Below are positions 33,919 through 42,080 of a DNA stretch of 64,000 bases, piece after piece. The notes under the pieces are model-generated. The model was given only the letters and a program-made list of their open reading frames with translations. It was not told the DNA's origin and ran no database searches. The DNA lies in the NCBI GenBank assembly GCA_009929315.1, contig SAAS01000004.1, forward strand, positions 1 through 64,000. The letters are read 5' to 3'. Within the stretch, counting starts at the first letter, position 1; each line of letters starts with the position of its first letter. This stretch comes from Clostridia bacterium. Lineage in GTDB: Bacteria > Bacillota > Clostridia > Oscillospirales > Oscillospiraceae. A program made the translations under genes and the position numbers.

Positions 33919-34125
33919 CTATCCTGCGTTGACAAGGTTAGCGCGACAGCAGATTATTCAATAGCCGCTGACAAATACGGTATTCTCCGAAAGCGAAAAT
34001 TCAAGATACTCGGCAATGACGTAGCGCGTTTTATGGAAAACGATTATTTTGACATTGCAGCAGACCGGAATATGATTACATCTGAGTTTTTCTTGACGAA
34101 AAATCTGTTTGCTTATATATTTTAA
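33919..34125 (+). pseudogene. Open frame without a start codon, possible gene remnant
   Basis: One frame is open for 68 codons from after the TAA at 33916 to TAA at 34123, directly behind a terminator. The only ATG choices lie past the middle (34035). The coded sequence looks protein-like (mixed charged residues, ADKYGILRKRKF, ENDYFDIAADRN), so it may be the 3' remnant of a deleted gene; I do not recognise it. Confidence 0.3.
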
Positions 34126-34164
34126 TTAATACTATTAAAGGCATTTTTGGAAAGGAATAAGAAT

Positions 34165-35763
34165 ATGTTAAAAGTTCTGTCTAAGCAAAAGAAAACATTC
34201 TTTCTGTATGCGATAGCTTTATTCCTTATATTAAGTTTTATAGTATTATTCTTAACTTCGTTTTTTCAGTATAAGTTGGACGAAGTAAAAAAAAGCAACC
34301 TGCTGGATAATGAGCAAGACTTGATCAGCACTGAGAATACGGTTATTGCAAACAGAATAAATAGAATTTCCGGTGATTTGTTGTATGTGGCTGATTGTTT
34401 ACGTTTAAATGACAATGGCGATGCCAATTACTCAGAAGTTGAAAAGCTATGGCTTGCATTTTCCACTCGAAAAATGATATATGACCAGATTCGCTTTATT
34501 GATGTGGATGGAAATGAAATTATTCGAGTAAATTACTCCAATGACGGAGCGGTGCTTGTTGATAAAGATAATTTGCAGAACAAAAAAGATCGTTACTACT
34601 TTACGGATACAATAAACCTGGAAGAAAACCAAATATATATTTCAAAACTTGACTTAAATATTGAAAATAATGAAATTGAGCAGCCAATAAAACCGATGCT
34701 TCGAATTTCAACACCATACTATGTAAATGGCAAGCTTAAAGGAATTATTGTATTAAATTATTTAGCTGATGATATTTTGAAACAAGTAGCGCAAGTAGCA
34801 TCAACAAGTAACGGAAATATATTTATGCTCAACTCAGATGGGTACTGGCTTTTTAATAGCGAAAATTCCGATAAAGACTGGTCATTTATGTATGAAGACC
34901 GGGCGGACATCAGCTTTTCCAACGAGTTTCCTGTTGAGTGGGACAGGATTAAGGAACAAAATGATGGATATCAAATTAGTCAAAATGGCCTTTTTATATC
35001 TTCTAATGTTATAACAAGCCGAGTGTTTACTCCGGAAAACAATAGATATTCTTATGCTTTGGGTTCGGGAGATTGGATTTTAATCTCGTATATACCGGTT
35101 AATTCAGACATAGGGAGTGTATTCAACAATAACCTTTGGTTTACGTTTTTAGAAAATCTGAAAAATAACTATTATATATATGTTTTAATTCTATTTTTTG
35201 CTATCACAATTGCTGTTCTGGTTGCGCTGAACAAAAACGAAAGCGAACAGATCAAGTATTTTTCAGAATACGACGAGATGACAGGGGTTTATAACAGGCG
35301 TGCCGGATTTGAAAAGCTTTCACAGCTTTATAAAAACACAGCGAACAAATCTTTTGTAATCAGTATTTGTTTTATTGATATCAATGGATTAAAGGATGTA
35401 AATGATGCCCTTGGTCATGAATTCGGTGATGAGCTGATTCTTAGCGTCATTTCAGGCATCAAAACAAACACAAGAGAAAACGACTTCGTAGCTCGTCTGG
35501 GTGGAGATGAATTTCTAATCATTTTTGAAGGACTTGATGAAAACAACGCAGAGGAAATATGGGCGCGTATAGTAGATGCATACGAAAATGTAAATAAAAC
35601 TGAAAATAGAAAATATCTCATTAGTGTCAGTCACGGTATTGAATCATTTCAGTGTGATTCCCACCAATATATTGATTCAATTGTAAACCGCGCCGATGAG
35701 AAAATGTACTGTGAAAAAAGAGAAATAAAGAAAGAACTGAAAGTATTAAGAAATATCGATTAA
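34165..35763 (+). CDS. Membrane-bound diguanylate cyclase (Cache-like sensor plus GGDEF)
   Basis: 532 residues. A membrane helix at about 13-36 is followed by an extracellular sensor of about 280 residues with the look of a double Cache domain, a second helix at about 330-352, and a C-terminal GGDEF domain. The active-site motif is GGDEF (intact), preceded by RxxD (RENDFVARLGGDEF), the inhibitory site for product feedback. The substrate-binding YDEMTGVYNRRAGF start is present. It should make c-di-GMP from two GTP on an external signal. Start ATG 34165, eight bases after GGAAAGGA. More AT-rich than its neighbours. Confidence 0.9.
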   Translation: MLKVLSKQKKTFFLYAIALFLILSFIVLFLTSFFQYKLDEVKKSNLLDNEQDLISTENTVIANRINRISGDLLYVADCLRLNDNGDANYSEVEKLWLAFSTRKMIYDQIRFIDVDGNEIIRVNYSNDGAVLVDKDNLQNKKDRYYFTDTINLEENQIYISKLDLNIENNEIEQPIKPMLRISTPYYVNGKLKGIIVLNYLADDILKQVAQVASTSNGNIFMLNSDGYWLFNSENSDKDWSFMYEDRADISFSNEFPVEWDRIKEQNDGYQISQNGLFISSNVITSRVFTPENNRYSYALGSGDWILISYIPVNSDIGSVFNNNLWFTFLENLKNNYYIYVLILFFAITIAVLVALNKNESEQIKYFSEYDEMTGVYNRRAGFEKLSQLYKNTANKSFVISICFIDINGLKDVNDALGHEFGDELILSVISGIKTNTRENDFVARLGGDEFLIIFEGLDENNAEEIWARIVDAYENVNKTENRKYLISVSHGIESFQCDSHQYIDSIVNRADEKMYCEKREIKKELKVLRNID

Positions 35764-35838
35764 TAGCAACTATGTTATATTGAAATTCAGCAAATTAAGA
35801 ATGGGCACGCCCTATTTAGCACAGATATTCACTAATAT

Positions 35839-35885
35839 AAAAACCCACAAAGTATTGATATTCCAATACTTTGTGGGTTTTTCGC
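35839..35885. terminator. Bidirectional terminator between the cyclase and the tRNA cluster
   Basis: AAAACCCACAAAGTATTG and CAATACTTTGTGGGTTTT around ATATTC: an unusually long perfect stem flanked by A and T runs. Confidence 0.92.
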
Positions 35886-35886
35886 G

Positions 35887-35963
35887 TGGTGGAGACTGGC
35901 GGGATCGAACCGTCGACCTCATGCGTGTGAAGCATGCGCTCTAACCAGCTGAGCTAAGCCTCC
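35887..35963 (-). tRNA. tRNA-Val(CAC)
   Basis: On the minus strand, acceptor GGAGGCT/AGTCTCC, discriminator A, encoded CCA. The anticodon loop is TTCACAC between CATGC and GCATG, giving anticodon CAC. The T loop GGTTCGATCC is present. Last gene of a three-tRNA cluster. Confidence 0.93.
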
Positions 35964-35972
35964 TTATGCACA

Positions 35973-35996
35973 AAAAGGGAGCTGCTGCTCCCTTAA
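35973..35996 (-). terminator. Hairpin between tRNA-Glu and tRNA-Val
   Basis: GGGAGC, loop, GCTCCC; on the minus strand a TTTTT run follows. It could partly terminate or mark processing between the tRNAs. Confidence 0.4.
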
Positions 35997-36001
35997 AACT
36001 G

Positions 36002-36076
36002 TGGTGACCCGTACGGGATTCGAACCCATGTTACCGCCGTGAAAGGGCGGTGTCTTAACCGCTTGACCAACGGGCC
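36002..36076 (-). tRNA. tRNA-Glu(TTC)
   Basis: On the minus strand, acceptor GGCCCGT/ACGGGTC, discriminator A, encoded CCA. The anticodon loop is CTTTCAC between CCGCC and GGCGG, giving anticodon TTC. Confidence 0.95.
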
Positions 36077-36107
36077 TTATTATTGGGAGCGCTTTTGCAC
36101 TCCCATT

Positions 36108-36184
36108 TGGTAGCGGCGACTGGATTTGAACCGGTGACACCCCGGGTATGAACCGAGTGCTCTAGCCAGCTGAGCTACGCCGCC
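36108..36184 (-). tRNA. tRNA-Met(CAT)
   Basis: On the minus strand, acceptor GGCGGCG/CGCCGCT (G-U at the first pair), discriminator A, encoded CCA. The anticodon loop is TTCATAC. The acceptor lacks the unpaired first base of initiator tRNA, so it is an elongator Met type; an Ile2 (lysidine) tRNA also has CAT and is not excluded. Confidence 0.9.
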
Positions 36185-36215
36185 ATATTGCGCTTCTTTC
36201 GAACAGGCAAGTGCT

Positions 36216-36244
36216 ATTATACTAAACATGTTTCGTTGTGTCAA
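36216..36244 (-). promoter_or_regulatory. Promoter of the Met-Glu-Val tRNA cluster
   Basis: On the minus strand TTGACA (36239-36244), 17 bases, TATAAT (36216-36221). Confidence 0.9.
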
Positions 36245-36290
36245 TACTTATTATCTACAATTTGCAAGTTTAAAAACGACGCTTCGGGCA

Positions 36291-36333
36291 AATAAAAACA
36301 GACGGTTATTTCAAGCGAAATACCGTCTGTTTT
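36291..36333 (-). terminator. Terminator of the transketolase operon
   Basis: AAAACAGACGG-TTATTTC / GAAATA-CCGTCTGTTTT stem; a T-rich tract follows on the minus strand. Confidence 0.85.
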
Positions 36334-36342
36334 CGTAATGTT

Positions 36343-37281
36343 TTACTTCTTCCTTGACAGGGCTTTTTCTATTCCCGAGATAACTCCGTTTGCGTCAACT
36401 CCGTATTTGGCAAGAAGCTGAGCGTATGGTCCGCTCTCTGTAAAGGTATCCCGAATACCTACAAACTCTGTTGGTACTCCTGCTCCGCCCCAAGCGAGAA
36501 CCTCCGAAACGGCACCGCCCAGACCGCCGTAAATATTGTGTTCCTCAGCCGTGACTATCGCTCCGGTTTCAGCTGCGCACTTTAAGATAAGATCCTTATC
36601 AATAGGCTTAATGCTGTACATATCGACAACTCTTACAGAAATACCCTTCTTCGCAAGAATCTCTGCTGCTTCAATTGCCTTGTGAACAAGAAGACCGCAG
36701 GCAATGACCGTGACGTCAGTTCCTTCGCGAATAGTTGCACCCTTTCCGCACTCGAACTTTGCGTCGTTCGGATATAAGTCGGGATAAACATCGCGCGAAA
36801 GTCGAAGATAAACCGGTCCCTTGTGCTCCGCTGCGAACATTGTTGCCCAGCGCGTGCTTGTCTCGTCAGCGGGAACAAGGACCTTCATATTCGGCAGACT
36901 GCGCATAACGGCAATATCCTCCGTTGCGTGATGGGTGCTTCCGTCAAAAGCATCCGACATTCCGCAGTAAGCTCCGCCGAGCTTAACATTGAGGTTTCCG
37001 TAGCAAATCAGTGACCTGATTGATAGCAGCCCAAGCGTTGTTAAAAATGCGGTGAATGTGTTTGCAAACGGTATTTTACCTGTTGTCGAAAGCCCCGCGG
37101 CTGTTGCCACCATATTGCTCTCGGAAATACCCATGTTGAAAAAGCGCTCCGGATATGCTTTGCCGAAAATACCGCTTTTTGTTGAACCCGAAAGGTCGGC
37201 ATCGAGGACCACAATATCGGGGTTGGAAGCGCCGAGCTCTGCCAAAACGCTGCCGTATACTTCTCTTATCGCCTTAGGCAT
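36343..37281 (-). CDS. Transketolase, C-terminal subunit (split enzyme)
   Basis: 312 residues with the pyrimidine-binding and C-terminal domains. The conserved Glu region is RFFNMGISESNMVATAAGLS (about 45-64), followed by the FANTFTAFL stretch, and the C-terminal domain has AEEHNIYGGLGGAVSEVL. It needs the N-terminal subunit encoded immediately upstream to form the thiamine-diphosphate site. Its ATG overlaps the upstream TAA by one base. Split transketolases are frequent in Firmicutes and may act in the pentose phosphate pathway or in catabolism of unusual pentoses or polyols. Confidence 0.93.
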   Translation of the reverse strand: MPKAIREVYGSVLAELGASNPDIVVLDADLSGSTKSGIFGKAYPERFFNMGISESNMVATAAGLSTTGKIPFANTFTAFLTTLGLLSIRSLICYGNLNVKLGGAYCGMSDAFDGSTHHATEDIAVMRSLPNMKVLVPADETSTRWATMFAAEHKGPVYLRLSRDVYPDLYPNDAKFECGKGATIREGTDVTVIACGLLVHKAIEAAEILAKKGISVRVVDMYSIKPIDKDLILKCAAETGAIVTAEEHNIYGGLGGAVSEVLAWGGAGVPTEFVGIRDTFTESGPYAQLLAKYGVDANGVISGIEKALSRKK

Positions 37282-38111
37282 TATTTTTCACCTCCGAGTT
37301 CCGCTATAGCCATTGCAAGCTCATCGTCGGAAGGCGGTTTCCCGTGCCATGCCGCCTTGCCCTCCATAAAGGAAACTCCCTTGCCCTTAACCGTTTTGGC
37401 TATGATTACGGACGGCCCGTCCTCTATCTTCGCGCAGGCGTCAAGTGCGTCGTTGAGCTGCCTCAAGTCATGACCGTTACATTCGATTACGTTCCAGCCG
37501 AAACTGTGCCATTTTGCCGAGAGGTCACGCAGCGGCATAATTTCTTCGGTTGTACCATCAAGCTGTACTCCGTTGTAGTCGATTATAGCCGTAAGGTTGT
37601 TAAGTTTAAACTTTGGAGCAGAGGTAGCCGCCTCCCAAATCGCACCCTCATCTTGTTCACCGTCGCCCATAATGACATAAACTCTGGCCGGACTGCCGTT
37701 AAGGCGCAGGCCGAGTGCCATCCCCTGTGCGGCTGCAAGACCTTGGCCGAGAGGTCCGGCGGGGATTTCAACTCCCGGGGTGTGCATTGAGGGATGACCC
37801 TGCAGCTCGCTGTTAATGTGACGCAGGGTGGACATCGACTCCTTTGGCATAAATCCTTTTTCGATCAGGTTTCGATAAAGCATCGGGGCGGCATGCCCCT
37901 TTGAAAGCACCAAGCGGTCACGATTGGGGTCGCCGGGGTTCTTAGCGTCAATATTCATTCGCTCCTGATAGAGCAAAGTCAGTATTTCGCAAGCCGATAG
38001 GCTTCCGCCCGGATGCCCGGATTGGATGTTATGAATGGCTTTGAGCACGTCTATTCGAAACGTCCTGCAAAACTCGCTCAGCTGAGTGACCTTAGCTTTT
38101 GACAGTGGCAT
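37281..38111 (-). CDS. Transketolase, N-terminal subunit (split enzyme)
   Basis: 276 residues covering the diphosphate-binding domain. HNIQSGHPGGSLSACEIL (about 27-44) is the transketolase signature, and the thiamine-diphosphate motif is GDGEQDEGAIWEA (about 145-157) followed by the Asn in IIDYNGVQ. Start ATG 38111. It lies 15 bases after the D-2-hydroxyacid dehydrogenase gene in the same operon. Confidence 0.93.
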   Translation of the reverse strand: MPLSKAKVTQLSEFCRTFRIDVLKAIHNIQSGHPGGSLSACEILTLLYQERMNIDAKNPGDPNRDRLVLSKGHAAPMLYRNLIEKGFMPKESMSTLRHINSELQGHPSMHTPGVEIPAGPLGQGLAAAQGMALGLRLNGSPARVYVIMGDGEQDEGAIWEAATSAPKFKLNNLTAIIDYNGVQLDGTTEEIMPLRDLSAKWHSFGWNVIECNGHDLRQLNDALDACAKIEDGPSVIIAKTVKGKGVSFMEGKAAWHGKPPSDDELAMAIAELGGEK

Positions 38112-38126
38112 AAAATTTCCCTCCGT

Positions 38127-39086
38127 TTAATGGCTTACTACATTCACCGGTTTGCCTTCGATAAATGCGCGCACATTTTCAACCGCCGTGCTGATAAGTC
38201 TTTTACGGCTTTCAATTGGAGCCCACGCAATGTGCGGCGTAATAATGCAGTTCGGAGCGCCGAAGAGCGGATTTCCGTTTATCGGCGGTTCCAGTGAAAG
38301 CGTATCTGTTGCATAACCAAAAAGCTTTCCGCTGTTTAGCGCCTCAAGCGCGTCCGCCTCATTAACAAGTGCGCCGCGGGCCGTATTAATTATGATAACT
38401 CCGTCGCGCATTTTTGAAATCGTGTCGGCGCAAATCAGACCTCTGTTCTCGTTTGTAAGCGGACAGTGCAGGCTGATTACATCTGATTTCGCAAATATTT
38501 CATCAATGGTTGCCATTTGAACACCGTCAATTCCCGAGCTTTCCCTGGGATGTGCGGCGCATGCAAGCACCTTCATACCAAAGCTGACGGCAACCTGAGC
38601 CACGGCTCTTCCGATCTGTCCATAGCCGATTATACCCATAGTTTTGCCCCAAAGTTCTTTTAAAGGCGTCTCCCAGAAGCAGAAGTCGCGGCAGGTATTC
38701 CACTTGCCCGACATAACGCTTTCGCTGTGCTGCCCTGTGCGCATGCAAAGCTCCAAAAGAAGAGCAAAGGTGTGCTGAACGACGGACGGTGTGCTGTAAG
38801 CCGGAATATTGCTGACTGTAATACCTCTTTCAGAGGCAGCCGCAATATCAATGTTGTTATAACCGGTTGCAAGCTCGCATATAAATTTCAGGTTTTTAGC
38901 TTCGTCCATAAGCTCTGCGTTGAAGTTAATCTTTCCCGCAAGCACTACGTCTGCGTCACGGATACGCTCCGCCGCCTGCTCCTTTGTTGTGTGATCGTAT
39001 ATCGTCAAATCTCCCAGGTCTGAAAGAGCTTCCCACGAAATATCACCCGGATTTATAATATAGCCTTCCAAAATAACGATTTTCAA
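38127..39086 (-). CDS. D-2-hydroxyacid dehydrogenase (NAD-dependent, glycerate/phosphoglycerate dehydrogenase family)
   Basis: 319 residues. NAD-binding motif MGIIGYGQIGRAVA (about 147-160). The catalytic Arg lies in NTARGALVNE (about 236), then Glu near 265 and His in TPHIAWAP (about 285). Substrate is probably a small 2-hydroxyacid such as glycerate/hydroxypyruvate; not resolvable here. It is the first gene of an operon with the split transketolase, which would suit hydroxypyruvate or a ketose intermediate, and is divergent from a sigma-54 activator. Confidence 0.87.
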   Translation of the reverse strand: MKIVILEGYIINPGDISWEALSDLGDLTIYDHTTKEQAAERIRDADVVLAGKINFNAELMDEAKNLKFICELATGYNNIDIAAASERGITVSNIPAYSTPSVVQHTFALLLELCMRTGQHSESVMSGKWNTCRDFCFWETPLKELWGKTMGIIGYGQIGRAVAQVAVSFGMKVLACAAHPRESSGIDGVQMATIDEIFAKSDVISLHCPLTNENRGLICADTISKMRDGVIIINTARGALVNEADALEALNSGKLFGYATDTLSLEPPINGNPLFGAPNCIITPHIAWAPIESRKRLISTAVENVRAFIEGKPVNVVSH

Positions 39087-39133
39087 ATTATCACTCCATG
39101 CTTTGATTTTTTCCCGTATAAAGGGCTACTAAT

Positions 39134-39162
39134 AAAATATAGCAAGGAGCGAAAAGCGTCAA
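39134..39162 (-). promoter_or_regulatory. Promoter of the dehydrogenase-transketolase operon
   Basis: On the minus strand TTGACG (39157-39162), 17 bases, TATTTT (39134-39139): SigA-like. I find no -24/-12 element in this region. Confidence 0.6.
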
Positions 39163-39201
39163 GTTTTATATGGAATTTATAATTTCTTTAACATTGTGCA
39201 C

Positions 39202-39230
39202 TTGATACAAATATTTAAATGTGGTACAAT
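39202..39230 (+). promoter_or_regulatory. Promoter of the sigma-54 activator gene
   Basis: TTGATA (39202-39207), 17 bases, TACAAT (39225-39230). Confidence 0.7.
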
Positions 39231-39355
39231 GCTTTGGCACAGTTAAGAAGCACCTTATATCTGCTTCGTGTCAATTTCATACATTTTGTAATATTTATTT
39301 CATTTATCGATGTTTTTAATTAAAAGCAATACTCCATGAAAGGAACGTATATTTA

Positions 39356-41305
39356 ATGCAGAAACAGCAAAATTTTGAAAACTGGCTTGGTCTTCATAAA
39401 GGCGACGGCAGCTCGGAATTTCCGAATGAAAGCGTTATGGGTTCCTGGAAGCGCAGCGACAGCCGAAATATCGATTATGAGAGAGCCCTGCCGAAAGAGC
39501 TTGTGCAAAGCGAGCTTGAAAGGACAAAAAAATCCTATAAACGCCTTATGATATGCTCCGACTGGGTAATTAACCACTTCATCGCCAACAGCATTGAAGA
39601 CGATTTTCGTGTTCTGCTCTTCAGCAAGGACGGTGTTTTGCTGCGAATTTACGGTATGCCCGCCGAGGATGACTGGCTGAGTAAGTGCGGAATTAAGAAC
39701 GGTGCAAAATGGTCTGAGGAGAGCATCGGCACAAATCCGTTTTCGCTCGGAATTTTAAACAAACGCGCGGTTGAGCTGCCGGGCTGCCTTAACTACTCCC
39801 GCTTCTTAATCGACGGTTCCTACTACTTCTCCCCTATCTGCCTGATTGAAAATGAAATTTACGGCGGTATCGTTCTCGCAGTTCCGCAGGAAAAGACCGA
39901 CACCTATCTTCTTTCGCTTGCGATAACATTGTCCAGAACTATCGAACTTGACGTATTCTTTTTCCAGTGCATAGATATGTTTACCTCGAGCGATGAGGAA
40001 TCCGGCTCGATATTTCTTCGGCAAAACAAAGAGCGAAATGAAGTTGTCATCATAAACGATCAGGTTTTCAAAATACTTGGAATTAAAAAACCTGACTCCT
40101 ACCACCTGACTCTTGAGGAAATCATTTTACCCTTGCCCGATAACCGCGAATTTTGGAATATTTTGAACGCGAAAAAGCTTGTCAGCGACAAGGTTCTGCC
40201 TCTATCCGTTTCCAGCGGCAGAGTTTACGTCAATATGTCAACCGCGACATATAAGCAGAACAAGTTCCATCCCGACGGTATTACCATCTCCTTCAGCTCG
40301 AGCGGCAGGGCAAATAAGCTCGCTTCAAAGTTCACCGACAACAACGCCCGCTACACCTTCGGCGATATTATCGGCGAAAACGAACTTATGCTTGAAACAA
40401 TAAAGCGCAGCCAGATTGCGGCGCTAAGCGACAGCAACATACTTATACAGGGTGAGTCCGGCGTCGGAAAAGACGTTTTTGCCCAAGCAATCCATAACAG
40501 CAGCAAGCGCAGTCACAAGCCCTTTGTTGCCATCAACTGCGCGGCGTTTTCCAAGGAACTCATCGCAAGCGAACTCTTCGGCTACGAAAGCGGCGCTTTT
40601 ACGGGAGCAAAACGTGAAGGCTCGATTGGAAAATTTGAGCTTGCAAACCACGGCACTCTATTCCTTGACGAAATCGGCGATATGCCGATGGAGGTTCAGT
40701 CCGTACTGCTTAGAGTTTTGGAGGAAAAGACTTTCCGCAAGGTCGGCGGAAATGACCTAATCGAGGTCGATGTACGCATTATCGCTGCCTCAAACAAAAA
40801 CCTTAAGGAGCTCATCGAGCAGAAGCTTTTCCGCGAGGATTTGTTTTACCGCTTAAGTATTATCCGAATTAATATTCCGCCTCTTAAAAACCGCGGAGCC
40901 GATGTATATTTGTTTGCCGAATATTTCTTGAAAAAGCTTTGCGCGAGAATGGGCAAGCCCGACATAAGGCTTTCGAAGAATGCCCTCGAATTTTTGGGCA
41001 GATACTCGTGGCCGGGCAACCTTCGTGAGCTTCAAAATTTACTTGAAGGAATTATCAGCACACATGAGGAAACCCTGATAACCGAGAAGGAAATTCACAA
41101 TTATCTCGGCGACTATTTTCTTGAGACTCTCCCTGAAGAAAAACCGGTTATTGCAACCACCTTCGATATTTACGGGCTGGACGAAAAGGAAAAGTTTGAG
41201 ATGGCTCTGCGAAAATGCCGCAACAACAGAACAAAGGCCGCAGATTTTCTCGGCCTGTCGCGAAGCACTTTTTACAGAAGAATGCAGGAATTTGGCATGA
41301 ACTGA
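39356..41305 (+). CDS. Sigma-54-dependent transcriptional activator (AcoR-like)
   Basis: 649 residues. The N-terminal half has a GAF-like sensory part with the ESIGTNPFSLGI stretch typical of AcoR-type activators, then a PAS-like middle. The AAA+ domain (about 345-575) is complete: Walker A GESGVGKDVFA, the sigma-54 contact loop GAFTGA, Walker B LFLDEIGD, and the arginine-finger region. A Fis-type helix-turn-helix ends the protein (NNRTKAADFLGLSRSTFYRRM). It should activate RpoN promoters on binding a small molecule. Neighbours (dehydrogenase-transketolase behind it, hypB and a flavin reductase ahead) are possible targets, but no convincing -24/-12 site is visible. Confidence 0.93.
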   Translation: MQKQQNFENWLGLHKGDGSSEFPNESVMGSWKRSDSRNIDYERALPKELVQSELERTKKSYKRLMICSDWVINHFIANSIEDDFRVLLFSKDGVLLRIYGMPAEDDWLSKCGIKNGAKWSEESIGTNPFSLGILNKRAVELPGCLNYSRFLIDGSYYFSPICLIENEIYGGIVLAVPQEKTDTYLLSLAITLSRTIELDVFFFQCIDMFTSSDEESGSIFLRQNKERNEVVIINDQVFKILGIKKPDSYHLTLEEIILPLPDNREFWNILNAKKLVSDKVLPLSVSSGRVYVNMSTATYKQNKFHPDGITISFSSSGRANKLASKFTDNNARYTFGDIIGENELMLETIKRSQIAALSDSNILIQGESGVGKDVFAQAIHNSSKRSHKPFVAINCAAFSKELIASELFGYESGAFTGAKREGSIGKFELANHGTLFLDEIGDMPMEVQSVLLRVLEEKTFRKVGGNDLIEVDVRIIAASNKNLKELIEQKLFREDLFYRLSIIRINIPPLKNRGADVYLFAEYFLKKLCARMGKPDIRLSKNALEFLGRYSWPGNLRELQNLLEGIISTHEETLITEKEIHNYLGDYFLETLPEEKPVIATTFDIYGLDEKEKFEMALRKCRNNRTKAADFLGLSRSTFYRRMQEFGMN

Positions 41306-41354
41306 TTTCCGGCTAACAAATAAATAGTCTCTACTTCAGAAAGGAAAAGTAAAA

Positions 41355-42023
41355 ATGGATAAGGTTAGAATATTTGAAATCAAAAAAAGCGTTTACGAAA
41401 ACAACGACCTGGAGGCTGAAAAGCTGAGAGGACGTTTGAAGGGTGAGAAGACCTGTCTTATGAACCTTATGTCCTCCCCCGGCTCGGGCAAGACTACCAC
41501 GCTTCTGCGCACCATCGAAAAACTTCGTGATGAATTCAAAATCGGTGTTATGGAAGCGGATATCGATTCCGCTGTCGACGCGGAAACGATTGCCGCGACA
41601 GGAATTAAAGCTATTCAGCTTCACACCGGCGGAATGTGCCACCTTGACGCGGGTATGACAGAGAGCGGCCTTGACGAGTTCGGCACAAAGGAGCTTGACT
41701 TTGTTGTACTTGAGAATGTCGGAAATCTTGTTTGCCCCGCCGAGTTTGACACGGGAGCTTCCTTCAGCGTAATGCTTCTGAGTGTTCCCGAGGGCGACGA
41801 CAAGCCGCTTAAGTACCCGCTTATGTTCTCGCAGGTATCCGCTCTGCTAATAAACAAAATCGACGTTAAGCCCTATTTTAACTTCGATTCCGACGCAGTT
41901 CGCGAGCGCGTCAGAAAGCTCAACCCCGACATAGCTATATTCGAGATATCAGCACTTACCGGAGAAGGCATTAAGGAATGGACTGACTGGCTCGCGGCCA
42001 AAATCCGCGACTGGAACAAATAG
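41355..42023 (+). CDS. hypB: HypB-type nickel-insertion GTPase
   Basis: 222 residues, SIMIBI-class GTPase. P-loop SSPGSGKTT (about 39-47), LHTGGMCHLDAGM with the metal-binding Cys-His pair (about 94-106), the HypB signature ENVGNLVCPAEFDTG (about 123-137), and NKIDV as the guanine motif. HypB loads nickel into [NiFe]-hydrogenase with HypA. The N-terminal His-rich or CxxCGC extension is absent. No hydrogenase structural gene, hypA or other hyp gene is present within this window, so its client is unknown; it lies 50 bases after the sigma-54 activator and 57 before a flavin reductase. Confidence 0.88.
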   Translation: MDKVRIFEIKKSVYENNDLEAEKLRGRLKGEKTCLMNLMSSPGSGKTTTLLRTIEKLRDEFKIGVMEADIDSAVDAETIAATGIKAIQLHTGGMCHLDAGMTESGLDEFGTKELDFVVLENVGNLVCPAEFDTGASFSVMLLSVPEGDDKPLKYPLMFSQVSALLINKIDVKPYFNFDSDAVRERVRKLNPDIAIFEISALTGEGIKEWTDWLAAKIRDWNK

Positions 42024-42080
42024 TTGTTTAAACTTTGTAAGCGCAATTCATTTGCGCTTACATGTCTATAAGGAGTAATA

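Noticed and set aside
39221..39260. TGGTAC and TGGCAC words as a sigma-54 promoter
   Set aside because: Neither has the TTGC partner at the required distance; the SigA elements at 39202-39230 explain the region better.
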